64,000 bases of DNA from the NCBI RefSeq assembly GCF_014836335.1, contig NZ_JACSRA010000005.1, positions 17,631-81,630 of the forward strand, written 5' to 3'. The notes below the pieces were generated by a model. That model did no database searches. It saw only the letters and a list, made by a program, of their open reading frames with translations, and had not been told where the DNA came from. Positions within the stretch are counted from its first letter, which is position 1. Each line of letters starts with the position of its first letter. Source of the stretch: Clostridium cibarium. Lineage in GTDB: Bacteria > Bacillota > Clostridia > Clostridiales > Clostridiaceae. Position numbers and translations under genes: made by a program. Positions 56,801 to 64,000 of this stretch are shown here, in pieces.

Positions 56801-57193
56801 ATTGTCTACTACTGATGGTAGTGAAGAAACATCTTTTACAGCTTGTCCCTCATTGCTTAAATCTACTTTTTTATCGGTATTTGTTGCTGCTTGCAATCCT
56901 TTAAATGAATTTTTTCTTGTCCTTTCTTGGCCTAATGAGTTTAACCCTGCACTTTTTACTTCTTCAACATTTTCTTTCTTCCATTCTTTTACTTGAGGTG
57001 TTTCCTCCTTTACTCCAAACCTATTTCCTTGGACAGATATATCTTCTGATCCGTTTTCATTAGAATTAATATCATTTGTGTTTACCTTTTCATTTTCTGT
57101 AGCCTTTGCTTGAATGTTTGTTCCTAAAAACGAAAAAGTCATTGCTACTACTAGTAATGTTGATAAAAATCGTTTTTTCATATTATTCACCAT
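53897..57193 (-). CDS. Secreted papain-like (C1A) protease with Y_Y_Y and FN3 repeats, copy 2
   Basis: A 1,098-residue paralog of the preceding entry with the same order: signal peptide, propeptide, catalytic domain (GIGNQGQVGSCTSFAS, GHALTIVGYND, IANSWGTGYGNKGF), an EF-hand-like loop DINKDNHIDKGE between His and Asn, a beta-rich domain and two Y_Y_Y/Y_Y_Y/FN3 modules. It lacks any sortase motif or dockerin and is probably a free or matrix-bound protease. Calcium may stabilise the active domain. The start is uncertain within ATG-GTG-AAT-AAT-ATG after GGGGAG. Its own terminator separates it from copy 1, so the copies are transcribed separately. Confidence 0.88.
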   Translation of the reverse strand: MVNNMKKRFLSTLLVVAMTFSFLGTNIQAKATENEKVNTNDINSNENGSEDISVQGNRFGVKEETPQVKEWKKENVEEVKSAGLNSLGQERTRKNSFKGLQAATNTDKKVDLSNEGQAVKDVSSLPSVVDNSKLDCFPGIGNQGQVGSCTSFASTYYEMSHMVNLMLGRSGKTDENRFSPKWTYNLINHGKDEGSSIGENYWAIRDVGAISLKDLPYVGSPKPETNYLEWQTDGAMWKKAQKYSIEKEESTILGHISNPKDSNLDVIKTKLTNGYVLNYETCWDECEWGKVEDDPNISTDDQYVGEEICKYNNNNGGAGHALTIVGYNDDLWVDINKDNHIDKGERGAFKIANSWGTGYGNKGFYWIAYDAFNQETEVPNNPLSNDKRTKHIGTLMSPSSEVSWIIPKVLSEEPQLYAEFTLNTARREQCGARLIATDKTTKETYSFMPYQFTETYGSGEGGAYGFTGTKEATDGTFVIDLSKVIKDITPEKIESYEWSLKVTDTSKDTLPLKLKDYKIVDEKNNKKYSAFIENPIVVDGNSDQINIFQGYNKLTFKEITTDKPVLSLVNDPINISANVDGGSGSRIYTYSIVTDSGETKEIIKENTTENSVIWTPKETGNFSIKVDVKDTITGETTQLQKLSIINAPISIEDFSVNGENNKPVGSKIYFNMMTSGGCGNSTYTLKVSGPEEYTLDGNKWSPKKAGEYLVTAVAKDEIGNSVEKTLKYTVTDSIGEVSKPSNFKTNRISKNQVRITWNIPDTTTGTIDGYDIYCDGKQINRVPNNSYDMYLDKEPHKFTIVAFSTTGIYSEMSSEIDLSDYRTLNFKEIKTDKESPRLVGNPINITADVDVVSTNSLQYTYRIKELNGVVKEVLNENTSESSITWTPKYTGEYYIEVEVKDTITGEIENQKKIYTINGPINIEDVVTYGEQSGQVGSKVWFNTIISGGDGKISYSYMVSDPEKYTIIENSENSSASWIPTKAGTYWITVLVKDEKGKTMANGIRYIATDSPSSVSKPTNLNLNVIDGDEAKLTWGIPTTTTDAIVGYDIYCDGKKVDRIYQNNYIVPLDKVAHKYFVIAFTGKGTRSEISSEVITPIV

Positions 57194-57310
57194 CTCCCCA
57201 TATTATAGTACCATTTTATACACCTTATGTCAATTTTATACATTTTACCTATTAATTACTCATCTTATAATGTATTAAAATTTAAAATTCTTATATTTAA
57301 ACCTCAACAA

Positions 57311-57358
57311 AAAAACTATCTCAAAACAATTATTTATAATCGTTTTGAGATAGTTTTT
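57311..57358 (-). terminator. Terminator, family with 'ACTATCTCAA' arms, copy 3
   Basis: About 23-bp arms (AAAAACTATCTCAAAAC and complement) with a short loop, overlapping the pseudouridine synthase stop codon. Confidence 0.9.
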
Positions 57359-58256
57359 ACTTTATTCTTTCTATTAAATTTTTCATATCTTCTGGCAATT
57401 CAGCTCTTAAAGATAAAGTTTCTTTTGTCCTTGGAGATTTAAAATCTAATCCATAGGCATGTAATGCCTGCCTTCCAATTAATTCTTTCTCTTCTTCACC
57501 ATATCCATATAGGGAATCACCATATATAGGATGACCCAAGTGATTTAAATGCACTCTAATTTGGTGGGTTCTGCCGGTCTCAAGGAAACATTCTACCAAA
57601 TCACCACCATTAAAACTTTCAACTACTTTATAATGGGTTATACTTCTTTGTCCCCTATTATCAACAATTCTCTGAATACTATCCACACCTTCTTGTCTAT
57701 AAATAGGTGCATCTATAGTCCCCTCTTTTTCTTTTAAATGCCCATGTACAATAGCTAAATATCTTTTTTCCAAGTTATTATCCTGCATTTCCTTAGAAAG
57801 AGCCATATGAGCAAATTGATTCTTTGCTATAATAATTAGACCTGAAGTATCCATATCTAATCTACTAACTAATCTCACTATACAGTTTTGCTTAGTTTCT
57901 TGAAAGTAATATAATACTCCATTTGCTAGTGTCCCTGTTTGATGCCTTTTCGTTGGATGCACAACTACATTAGGCTGTTTGTTCACAACTAAAATATCTT
58001 CATCTTCATATACAATATTTATGTCTATATTTTCAGGAATTATATTTTGACTTTCTTTTCTCTGAAGCTTAACTAAAACTTCATCGCCTTCATGAAGTAT
58101 ATATCTCATTCTTACCGAATTTTTATTTACTAATATTCTATTTTCAATAGCTGCTCCTCTAATGAGTCTAGAAGAAAGGCCTAACTCTTCTTTAAGAAAT
58201 TCTCTAATAGTAGAACCTTCATATCTATTATCAACTTTTTTCTCTAAAGCACTCAT
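57357..58256 (-). CDS. RluA/RluD-family pseudouridine synthase
   Basis: A 299-residue protein with an N-terminal S4 RNA-binding domain (REFLKEELGLSSRLIRG) and a synthase domain with the catalytic Asp in SRLDMDTSGL, plus VVHPTKRH, and ETGRTHQIRVHL near the end. It isomerises uridine to pseudouridine in rRNA or tRNA; the exact target cannot be told. It is the last gene of the obg operon, one base after the LCP stop, with its GGAG inside that gene's final codons, so it is translationally coupled. In many clostridia rsfS follows lcp; here this gene does. Confidence 0.93.
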   Translation of the reverse strand: MSALEKKVDNRYEGSTIREFLKEELGLSSRLIRGAAIENRILVNKNSVRMRYILHEGDEVLVKLQRKESQNIIPENIDINIVYEDEDILVVNKQPNVVVHPTKRHQTGTLANGVLYYFQETKQNCIVRLVSRLDMDTSGLIIIAKNQFAHMALSKEMQDNNLEKRYLAIVHGHLKEKEGTIDAPIYRQEGVDSIQRIVDNRGQRSITHYKVVESFNGGDLVECFLETGRTHQIRVHLNHLGHPIYGDSLYGYGEEEKELIGRQALHAYGLDFKSPRTKETLSLRAELPEDMKNLIERIK

Positions 58257-58257
58257 T

Positions 58258-59631
58258 TTATTCTCCTAATTTTTTATAATCATTACCTACAACTACAACT
58301 ACATCATAAGATGAGTATTTTTCGTCATCAGGTTTGTTGTCAAACTTCGTTACTTCTGTCATATCAGAACTAATGAGTTTTTTAATTTCTTTATCATTAG
58401 TCTTAATTATACTTTTTGGCACCGGATCAAAATTTCCTGTATCAACTCTAGTCCATCCAAGTACCTCTAAATTAGTCTTAACCCTTGAAGCTAAACCATT
58501 TACTTTTGTACCATTAAGAATCAATACCTTTATATCCTTTTTATCAACACTGCTACTGCTACTAACTGAACCATTTTTCAGCGAATCTATTAATTCCTTA
58601 TTATTATTCTTATTAAATACTAAGTAAGATTGGCCTCCTATCATCTGGGGTTCACCTTGTATTGTCTTCATTTCCACGCCTCCAGATGATATAAGCTTTA
58701 GCCCAAATGATATCATACTTAAAGAAGACATATTAGTATCCATATTTTTTGCAACACTATCCAAAATTTTAGATACTTTAAAAATTATTGTTGGATTCTT
58801 ACATTTTGCTACAATCTTTTGTAAAAACTTATGTTGATTTTCTATTCTATCTAAATCCCCATTAGCAAATCCTGAACCATCATTATTTTTTCTCCACCTA
58901 AAGAACTCTTCTGCCTTCTTTCCATCTAGATGTTCAGTTGTTCCCTTTTTAAAGTTAATATGCAAACCTTGCCCTGGATCATCATATATCATATCTCTTT
59001 CTATTTCCATATCAATGCCCCCAATAGCATCCATAAATCCTCTAAAAGCCGCATAATCTATTTTTACAATATAATTTATAGTAGTTGATAGTAAATTTTC
59101 AACTTCACTTTTTATTTTCTTATCTCCACCCTGTTCGTAAGCTGCATTAATTTTATATCTTTTACCGTTTTCCGTAACTAGCGTATCTCTTGGTATTGAT
59201 ACAACCTGTGTCTTTTTAGCCTTTTTATTATAATTAATCAACATTATTGTATCAGTTCTTTTTATTGATTTGTTATTTACTTGATTAACATCACCAATGT
59301 CCATACCAAGCACAAGAATATTAATTGCATCTCCAGAAGGTGGTGAAGCCGCTATAGTATCATCATTCTTAACTTTAAGGAAAAAACCAACAACTGAAAT
59401 AATTGTACTTATTATAATTATAGTTAATATGGCCACTAAAGCTAAAAATATCTTTTTCCCAGTGCTAAGTTTTCTAATTTTCCTTTTGCTTATCTTTTTT
59501 TTTGCTTTATTATCTTCATAATCATCATCAAAGTTAATGTTTCTACTTCTTTCAATTTGCTCCAATGTTTGAGGTGCTCTTCTTTTTTTCTTTCGTTTGA
59601 TACCAGATGGTTCTCTTCTCTCCCTATTCAT
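58258..59631 (-). CDS. LytR-CpsA-Psr (LCP) family protein
   Basis: A 457-residue protein. A highly basic cytoplasmic N-terminus (about 1-60) and one membrane segment (about 63-90) are followed by an LCP domain (about 105-300): INILVLGMDIGD, KRTDTIMLINYN, VSIPRDTLV and FRWRKNNDGSGFANGDLDR. A C-terminal LytR_C domain (about 365-455, IKVLILNGTKVNGLASRV) completes it. LCP enzymes attach teichoic acid or other anionic polymers to peptidoglycan from lipid carriers. It is in the obg-yhbY-nadD-yqeK operon, downstream of yqeK by 17 bases. Confidence 0.93.
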   Translation of the reverse strand: MNRERREPSGIKRKKKRRAPQTLEQIERSRNINFDDDYEDNKAKKKISKRKIRKLSTGKKIFLALVAILTIIIISTIISVVGFFLKVKNDDTIAASPPSGDAINILVLGMDIGDVNQVNNKSIKRTDTIMLINYNKKAKKTQVVSIPRDTLVTENGKRYKINAAYEQGGDKKIKSEVENLLSTTINYIVKIDYAAFRGFMDAIGGIDMEIERDMIYDDPGQGLHINFKKGTTEHLDGKKAEEFFRWRKNNDGSGFANGDLDRIENQHKFLQKIVAKCKNPTIIFKVSKILDSVAKNMDTNMSSLSMISFGLKLISSGGVEMKTIQGEPQMIGGQSYLVFNKNNNKELIDSLKNGSVSSSSSVDKKDIKVLILNGTKVNGLASRVKTNLEVLGWTRVDTGNFDPVPKSIIKTNDKEIKKLISSDMTEVTKFDNKPDDEKYSSYDVVVVVGNDYKKLGE

Positions 59632-59648
59632 AGTATCCCCCTTTATCC

Positions 59649-60215
59649 TTACCTATTCCAAATCAAATAATTTCTAGCTTTTACTGTATTTAAATCTATA
59701 GGTTTTCCTTGTGAAAGTAAGAAGTTCATTGAACTTGTTAAGCCTAATAAAACACCTTTATCTAAATCTTTTATTGCTTCTTCTCTTAAATTTTCCACAC
59801 CTTCAAACTTCCTTGAAGGCTCTATCATATCTGCTATATATATTATCTTCTCTAAGCTAGTCATATTTTCTTTTCCAGTAGTATGCCATCTTATTGCACT
59901 TAATACTTCTTCATCATCTATATTCAATGAATTTTTAGCTACAATTGGCCCTACTATACAATGCCAAAGCTCAGGAGCCTTTTTTTCGTCTTCAGTTAAT
60001 TCTACATTATTTTGTATCATTAATTTTTGAAATTCTTCAACATTTAAATTTTTTGCTATATCATGACATAAAGCTGCAAGTTCAGCCTTGTCTTCAGAAA
60101 CTCCGTTAAGTTCAGCTAATTTTTTTGATACTGATACAACTCCTAAAGTATGTATAAATCTAGTGTCCTTTAAATTAGCCTTTACATAATCATAAGCTTC
60201 TTCTAATATATCCAT
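59649..60215 (-). CDS. yqeK: HD-domain hydrolase YqeK, Ap4A hydrolase type
   Basis: A 188-residue HD protein with metal ligands in FIHTLGVVSVS, ALCHDIAKNL (HD motif), ELWHCIVGP and IRWHTTG. YqeK-type proteins cleave diadenosine tetraphosphate symmetrically into two ADP. It follows nadD by a single base pair gap, as in most Firmicutes. It belongs to the obg operon. Confidence 0.93.
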   Translation of the reverse strand: MDILEEAYDYVKANLKDTRFIHTLGVVSVSKKLAELNGVSEDKAELAALCHDIAKNLNVEEFQKLMIQNNVELTEDEKKAPELWHCIVGPIVAKNSLNIDDEEVLSAIRWHTTGKENMTSLEKIIYIADMIEPSRKFEGVENLREEAIKDLDKGVLLGLTSSMNFLLSQGKPIDLNTVKARNYLIWNR

Positions 60216-60216
60216 T

Positions 60217-60819
60217 TTATTCCTCCCTATATAACCCTTTTTCTTTTATAATATCTAATACACTTTTGGGAACTAAGTTTTTTACACTTTCTCCTTTAAA
60301 TATCTTCTTTCTTATTTCTGTTGAAGATATATTTAATCCTTCTAACTCTAATAAAATTATTTTTCCATTATACTTATTTTCTATAAAACTTTTTCTTTTT
60401 ATTAATTCATTATCACTATATCCAGGCCTTGTAAAAACAGCAAACTTGCATAGTTCAAATATTCTTTGAACGCCTTTCCACTTATCTAAACTAAAAAGGC
60501 AATCTGCACCTGTTATAAAATATAACTCATCTCCATCATTTTTAAAGTGTTCTAAGGTTTCATAAGTATAACTTAATCCCTTTTTCTTTATTTCATAATC
60601 TGAAACTGTAAATCCAACTTTTCTTTTTATAGCTAATTGCACCATATTAAATCTGAGGGAAGCCTCAGTAACCTTCTTATCTTGTTTAAGAGGTTGGCTT
60701 CCCACTGGTATAAATATAACTTTATCTAAGTCCAATCTTTTTTTTGCTTCCTCTGCTATATAAAGATGAGCAAAATGTATAGGATCAAAGCTTCCCCCAA
60801 TTATACCCACTTTATTCAT
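60217..60819 (-). CDS. nadD: Nicotinate-nucleotide adenylyltransferase
   Basis: A 200-residue nucleotidyltransferase with GGSFDPIHFAHLYIAEEA (the HxGH-type site, here HFAH), GADCLFSLDKW and ISSTEIRKKIFKG. It adenylates nicotinate mononucleotide to deamido-NAD in NAD synthesis. Tight spacing (2-base gaps) to yhbY and yqeK marks a single operon. Confidence 0.96.
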   Translation of the reverse strand: MNKVGIIGGSFDPIHFAHLYIAEEAKKRLDLDKVIFIPVGSQPLKQDKKVTEASLRFNMVQLAIKRKVGFTVSDYEIKKKGLSYTYETLEHFKNDGDELYFITGADCLFSLDKWKGVQRIFELCKFAVFTRPGYSDNELIKRKSFIENKYNGKIILLELEGLNISSTEIRKKIFKGESVKNLVPKSVLDIIKEKGLYREE

Positions 60820-60821
60820 AA

Positions 60822-61124
60822 CTAATTTCTTGCCTTTGGAATCTCTATTTGTGGATTTTTCTTAGATTCTTTATAAAGCACTAATTTGCTTCCTATAGCT
60901 TGAATTCCTTCACAACCTACTTCTTCACATATCATATCTGATACTTCTCTAGCTTCTAACCCACTATTTTCTAATACCTTTATTTTTATTAACTCTCTCT
61001 TTTCTAAAGCTTCTTCTACTTGCTTTAGAAAAGTATCTTCAACTCCATTTTTCCCAACTTGGAAAATTGGATCTATATTATGTGCTAATTTTCTTAAATA
61101 CGCTCTTTGCTTACCTGTTAGCAT
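60822..61124 (-). CDS. yhbY: YhbY-family (CRM domain) RNA-binding protein
   Basis: A 100-residue CRM-domain protein: LTGKQRAYLRKLAHNIDPIF and VGKNGV near the start, with ELIKIKVLENS and QAIGSKLVLYKES after. YhbY associates with pre-50S ribosomal subunits. It sits between obg and nadD, consistent with a ribosome assembly role beside the Obg GTPase. Confidence 0.94.
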   Translation of the reverse strand: MLTGKQRAYLRKLAHNIDPIFQVGKNGVEDTFLKQVEEALEKRELIKIKVLENSGLEAREVSDMICEEVGCEGIQAIGSKLVLYKESKKNPQIEIPKARN

Positions 61125-61135
61125 TCTTCATCCTC

Positions 61136-62422
61136 CTATAGTAAATACTCAAATTCATAGTCATTAAGTCTAACCATATCGCCATCCTCAATACCCATTT
61201 CTCTAAGCTTAGCTAAAACTCCCTTATTATTTAGAACCTTATGGAAATATCTTAATGAATCTGCATCATAAAGATCAACAGCTTCTAGCAATCTATCAAC
61301 GAAACTTCCAAATACAACATAAGTATTAAATTCATCATTTTCTTCAATTCTGATGTCATAAGTGAATTTCTTCTCTTCTGGAATATATCTTTCTTCTTCA
61401 GATATTTCAAGTTCTGTTATTGGAATTTCTTTAAGCATTCTAGCTGCTTCCTTAATAACATCATCAACACCATCTCTTGTTGCTGCTGACATCTTAAATA
61501 CTTTTTTATAACCAACTTCCTTAACCTTTTTCTCAAAGTCTAAGAAAACTTGTTCATCATAAAGCATATCCATCTTATTAGCTACAACTATTTGAGGTCT
61601 ATCCCAAAGCTTTACTGAATACTTTCTAAGTTCTTCATTTATCTTAACAAAATCTTCAAAAGGATCTCTTCCTTCAATACCTGATATATCTACAACATGT
61701 ATTAGAATCCTTGTTCTTTCAATATGCCTTAAGAATTCTAATCCTAAACCAACACCTTCTGAAGCTCCTTCTATGATTCCTGGAATATCAGCCATGACAA
61801 AAGGTTCAGTTCCATCTGTTCCAACTACCCCAAGGTTTGGTTTTAGTGTAGTAAAGTGATAATTAGCTATCTTTGGTTTTGCCTTTGTTGTCATGGATAA
61901 GAATGTAGATTTACCTACATTAGGAAAACCTAATAATCCAACATCAGCAAGAAGCTTAAGTTCTAATATTATGTTCATTTCTTCTCCAGGCATTCCTGGC
62001 TCTGCAAAGTGTGGTGCCTGTCTAGTAGGTGTACAGAACTTACAATTTCCTTTTCCACCTTTTCCACCTCTTAAAAGCACAAACACATCATCTTTATGCG
62101 AAAGATCAGCTACTATTTTATTTGATTCTGCTTCTCTTATAATAGTTCCCATTGGAACTTTTATATATAAATCCTCACCATCTCTACCATAACATTTTGA
62201 TGTTCCACCATTAACACCATCTTCAGCTACAAATTTTCTCTTATACTTAAAATCAAGAAGGGTTGTTATACCAGTGTCGACTCTGAAGATAACATTTGCG
62301 CCTCTTCCCCCGTCTCCACCATCTGGCCCTCCAAGTGGAACATACTTCTCTCTTCTAAAAGATACAGCACCATCTCCACCTTTACCAGATCTTACATATA
62401 CCTTGGCCTTATCTATAAACAT
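61136..62422 (-). CDS. obg: GTPase Obg/CgtA
   Basis: A 428-residue GTPase. The N-terminal glycine-rich Obg fold (about 1-157) has [16 protein letters not shown]. The G domain (about 158-330) carries [11 protein letters not shown] (G1), DIPGIIEG (G3) and NKMD (G4). A C-terminal OCT domain (about 345-428) follows. It acts in late 50S assembly, stringent response and sporulation control. An extended -10 (TG-T-TATAAT, 62485-62490) lies upstream, after the rpmA terminator, so obg starts its own operon down to the pseudouridine synthase. Confidence 0.97.
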   Translation of the reverse strand: MFIDKAKVYVRSGKGGDGAVSFRREKYVPLGGPDGGDGGRGANVIFRVDTGITTLLDFKYKRKFVAEDGVNGGTSKCYGRDGEDLYIKVPMGTIIREAESNKIVADLSHKDDVFVLLRGGKGGKGNCKFCTPTRQAPHFAEPGMPGEEMNIILELKLLADVGLLGFPNVGKSTFLSMTTKAKPKIANYHFTTLKPNLGVVGTDGTEPFVMADIPGIIEGASEGVGLGLEFLRHIERTRILIHVVDISGIEGRDPFEDFVKINEELRKYSVKLWDRPQIVVANKMDMLYDEQVFLDFEKKVKEVGYKKVFKMSAATRDGVDDVIKEAARMLKEIPITELEISEEERYIPEEKKFTYDIRIEENDEFNTYVVFGSFVDRLLEAVDLYDADSLRYFHKVLNNKGVLAKLREMGIEDGDMVRLNDYEFEYLL

Positions 62423-62482
62423 TTAATCACCTGTCCTTGTGTAAAATCTTTTTCTTTATATTATTCCTTAAGTTTCCTGTTT

Positions 62483-62494
62483 TTATTATAACAT
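62483..62494 (-). promoter_or_regulatory. Extended -10 promoter element of obg operon
   Basis: Minus-strand TG-T-TATAAT (hexamer at 62485-62490) about 63 bases before the obg start and downstream of the rpmA terminator. No good -35 at 17 bases. Confidence 0.5.
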
Positions 62495-62550
62495 GAATAA
62501 AATTTTCATATTTCAACTTCATTAAATATTAAAGTTTTTTTAAGACTTTT

Positions 62551-62580
62551 AAAAAAGCACCCTGAACCAGGGTGCTTTTT
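62551..62580 (-). terminator. Terminator of rplU-prp-rpmA operon
   Basis: Stem AAAAGCACCCTG/CAGGGTGCTTTT with a 3-base loop and T-run, 11 bases after the rpmA stop. Confidence 0.93.
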
Positions 62581-62590
62581 AAAAGAAAAA

Positions 62591-62890
62591 TTATTCAGCT
62601 ATTTCTTCTACTTGTACTGGGTAAACACTTGCTCTTTTCTTATCTCTACCCACTCTTTCGAATCTAACAACTCCATCAACTTTTGAGAATAAAGTGTCAT
62701 CTCCACCTCTTCCAACGTTGTTTCCTGGATGAATCTTAGTTCCTCTTTGTCTAACGATAATGTTTCCTGCTAAAACGAATTGTCCGTCTGCTGACTTAAC
62801 ACCAAGTCTCTTAGCTTCAGAATCTCTACCATTACTTGTACTACCTTGCCCTTTCTTATGAGCAAATAGTTGAAGGTTCATAATTAACAT
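62591..62890 (-). CDS. rpmA: 50S ribosomal protein L27 with Prp-cleaved leader
   Basis: A 99-residue L27 with the conserved [19 protein letters not shown]. The N-terminus [14 protein letters not shown] carries the Firmicutes-type extension ending LQLF, cleaved by protease Prp before AHKKG. The protease gene is immediately upstream (4-base gap). GGAGGTG six bases before ATG 62890 supports the longer start. Cleavage is essential for L27 to reach the peptidyl transferase centre. Confidence 0.97.
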   Translation of the reverse strand: MLIMNLQLFAHKKGQGSTSNGRDSEAKRLGVKSADGQFVLAGNIIVRQRGTKIHPGNNVGRGGDDTLFSKVDGVVRFERVGRDKKRASVYPVQVEEIAE

Positions 62891-62893
62891 AGT

Positions 62894-63265
62894 CTACACC
62901 TCCTCATGTTTTAAAATAATATATTCTTTACGTTTCTTTTCTCCAAAAGATTGATCTAAGCTCATAATAGTGCTATCTAAGCTCTTCTCAAAGGTCTTAA
63001 GTAAAACCTGAGCCTCATTTGTCTCTTCGTCGGTAAAACCTTGAAGATCTAATGCAAGATATCCATCCTTCATCTCATAATTTACATTAAGCTTTAAAAC
63101 TTCATCTAAACCTATGATTACACTTTGTGATAACACAGATACAGTATTACATATCATATCATATGCATCTCCAGCTAAAATAGCTTCTCTATCTCTTAGA
63201 GCATGACTATTTATACTAAAGGATAGAATATTATCTTTTCTTGATCTAATTTTAATTTCTATCAT
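62894..63265 (-). CDS. prp: Ribosomal-processing cysteine protease Prp
   Basis: A 123-residue DUF464 protein between rplU and rpmA. The catalytic pair is His21 (INSHALRDRE) and Cys39 (YDMICNTVSVLSQS). It removes the N-terminal extension of L27. The loop between His and Cys reads LRDREAILAG, differing from the common GHA-x-(Y/F)-x2-xG pattern. Position in the operon (5 bases after rplU) is conserved across Firmicutes. Confidence 0.95.
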   Translation of the reverse strand: MIEIKIRSRKDNILSFSINSHALRDREAILAGDAYDMICNTVSVLSQSVIIGLDEVLKLNVNYEMKDGYLALDLQGFTDEETNEAQVLLKTFEKSLDSTIMSLDQSFGEKKRKEYIILKHEEV

Positions 63266-63270
63266 AAGAA

Positions 63271-63579
63271 TTAAGCTTCGATCTTTTCTACAACTAACTT
63301 AGTGTAAGGTTGTCTGTGACCATTCTTTCTTCTGTAGTCTTTCTTTCTCTTATACTTGAAAACTACAACCTTCTTTGCCTTACCTTGAGCTAATACCTTA
63401 GCAACAACTTTAGCTCCTTCTACTACTGGAGTTCCAACCTTTAAAGTTTCTCCTCCAACAGCAAGAACTTCAGTTAATTCAACTGTTGATTCAACTTCAG
63501 CGTCTAGCTTTTCAACGAAAAGAACGTCTCCTTCTTGAACTCTGTATTGTTTTCCACCTGTCTTTACTACTGCGTACAT
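63271..63579 (-). CDS. rplU: 50S ribosomal protein L21
   Basis: A 102-residue L21: [20 protein letters not shown] start and [20 protein letters not shown] near the end. ATG 63579 follows AGGAGGTG; a frame extension to 63597 overlaps that site. It heads the rplU-prp-rpmA operon, preceded by the L21 leader and a good promoter. It binds 23S rRNA and assembles early into the 50S subunit. Confidence 0.97.
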   Translation of the reverse strand: MYAVVKTGGKQYRVQEGDVLFVEKLDAEVESTVELTEVLAVGGETLKVGTPVVEGAKVVAKVLAQGKAKKVVVFKYKRKKDYRRKNGHRQPYTKLVVEKIEA

Positions 63580-63597
63580 AAAAAAACACCTCCTCAT

Positions 63598-63668
63598 AAC
63601 GGTCTCGCCACTATAGGTACAAGAATTAAAACTTGTTTTAATAAAAACCTGTGTGTGTGCGGTCTACC
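63598..63668 (-). ncRNA. L21 leader (cis-regulatory mRNA element)
   Basis: The 5' region of rplU carries the structured Firmicutes L21 leader type: GTAGACCGCACAC and GGTTTTTATT pairing blocks, then CAAGTTTTAATTCTTG and GGCGAGACCG before AGGAGG. The position directly between promoter and rplU fits autoregulation by L21. Assignment is by pattern and position, not by covariance search. Confidence 0.7.
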
Positions 63669-63673
63669 GTGAT

Positions 63674-63702
63674 ATTCTATCATAATGTAAGAATAATGTA
63701 AA
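63674..63702 (-). promoter_or_regulatory. Promoter of the rplU operon
   Basis: Minus-strand -35 TTTACA (63697-63702), 17-base spacer and -10 TAGAAT (63674-63679), just upstream of the L21 leader. Confidence 0.75.
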
Positions 63703-63757
63703 GTTTTTTTTATTAATGTAGTCTTTTGTATTATATATACATTAATAATTATAATGA

Positions 63758-63793
63758 AATTGCCTTAAAGTATTTTTTTACTTTAAGGCAATT
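63758..63793 (-). terminator. Terminator of the gene at the right edge
   Basis: Perfect 15-bp arms AATTGCCTTAAAGTA and complement with a 6-base T loop, about 20 bases after the stop of the partial gene. Confidence 0.88.
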
Positions 63794-63814
63794 AGTTGAA
63801 TTTTACATTTATTA

Positions 63815-64000
63815 TTATGCTACTTGCTTCTGAGTAGAACTTGCTACATCAATTATAATTTTTAACAATTCACTTCTTGTTAGAAATCTGCCACCTAATG
63901 ATGCTCTTGAGCTCTTAATCGCTTCTCTTATTGTTGCTAGTTTTTCTATATCTACTCTGCTACTTCTTCCGATTGCATTATATTCATTTATATAGTTACC
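63815..64000 (-). CDS. C-terminal part of an unidentified protein (runs off window)
   Basis: Minus-strand reading from the window edge gives about 61 residues ending in Ala and a double TAA stop. It includes NEYNAIGRSSRVDIEKL, LGGRFLTRSELLKIII and a C-terminal SSTQKQVA. The coding look, double stop and following terminator support a real gene. I do not recognise the family from this fragment. It lies upstream of the rplU promoter and is separated from it by a terminator. Confidence 0.7.
   Translation of the reverse strand, partial: GNYINEYNAIGRSSRVDIEKLATIREAIKSSRASLGGRFLTRSELLKIIIDVASSTQKQVA

Noticed and set aside
50379..57193. Dockerin interpretation of the Asp-rich DxDxDG loop in the proteases
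   Set aside because: Only one loop occurs, inside the catalytic domain and without the paired dockerin repeats; a single EF-hand-like insert fits better.

Overview
The window looks like a chromosomal segment of an anaerobic, spore-forming Clostridium (Firmicutes). Supporting signs are AT-rich DNA, strong GGAGG-type ribosome binding sites, a small acid-soluble spore protein, a CotJC/Mn-catalase-like protein, many secreted plant-polysaccharide hydrolases, oxygen-sensitive and flavin redox enzymes, and the order rplU-prp-rpmA-obg-yhbY-nadD-yqeK-lcp. A saccharolytic, possibly solventogenic species is likely, but I cannot name it from sequence alone. I see no tRNA, rRNA, CRISPR array or intact mobile element.

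Layout. 1-17 kb is a patchwork of single genes, most with their own terminator, for plant cell wall attack: GH11 and GH10 xylanases, a CE8 pectin methylesterase, a CBM5/12-CE4 deacetylase, a CBM4-Ig-GH9 endoglucanase and a cytoplasmic GH1 6-phospho-beta-glucosidase. Between them are a secreted calpain-like peptidase, a 5'-truncated galactose-binding protein remnant, a TetR/oleate hydratase pair, a half-size TSUP permease and a rubredoxin-flavin reductase fusion. 17-21 kb has two chemoreceptors and an overlooked 49-residue ORF. 21-30 kb holds small regulated redox and stress modules: HxlR plus a PNPOx-like protein under a duplicated composite operator; UV endonuclease UvdE; a ferritin-like/DUF5661/cytochrome b5-like fusion; and a MarR, tandem BFD-ferredoxin, nitroreductase and MFS exporter group with palindromic operators.

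29.8-37.5 kb is the most coherent metabolic locus: a LysR regulator diverging from an Old-Yellow-Enzyme-type Fe-S flavoenzyme, followed by a YdiB-type quinate/shikimate dehydrogenase, a YdiN-like transporter, a type I dehydroquinase and a second YdiM/N-like transporter. No dehydroshikimate dehydratase is present. I infer a reductive (electron-sink) quinate/shikimate pathway in which the enoate reductase reduces the activated ring double bond.

37.6-50.3 kb carries envelope and maintenance genes: a beta-propeller-like membrane protein with a phosphodiester glycosidase, a subclass B1 metallo-beta-lactamase lipoprotein, alanine racemase with a Mn-catalase-like protein, a decayed IS3 transposase region, an NHL-repeat membrane protein, RlmD-type methyltransferase, ComEA and DacF. 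50.4-57.2 kb holds two large tandem paralogous secreted papain-like proteases with an EF-hand-like loop inside the catalytic domain. 57.4-64 kb is the conserved housekeeping block ending with the L21 leader and rplU-prp-rpmA.

Most informative non-coding features: the HxlR composite operator present twice with invariant arms; the MarR palindrome that fills the spacer of a promoter whose -10 lies six bases before the start codon (leaderless mRNA); the LysR 12-3-12 palindrome; a family of similar terminator hairpins around the protease genes; and G-run ribosome binding sites favoured by secreted-protein genes.
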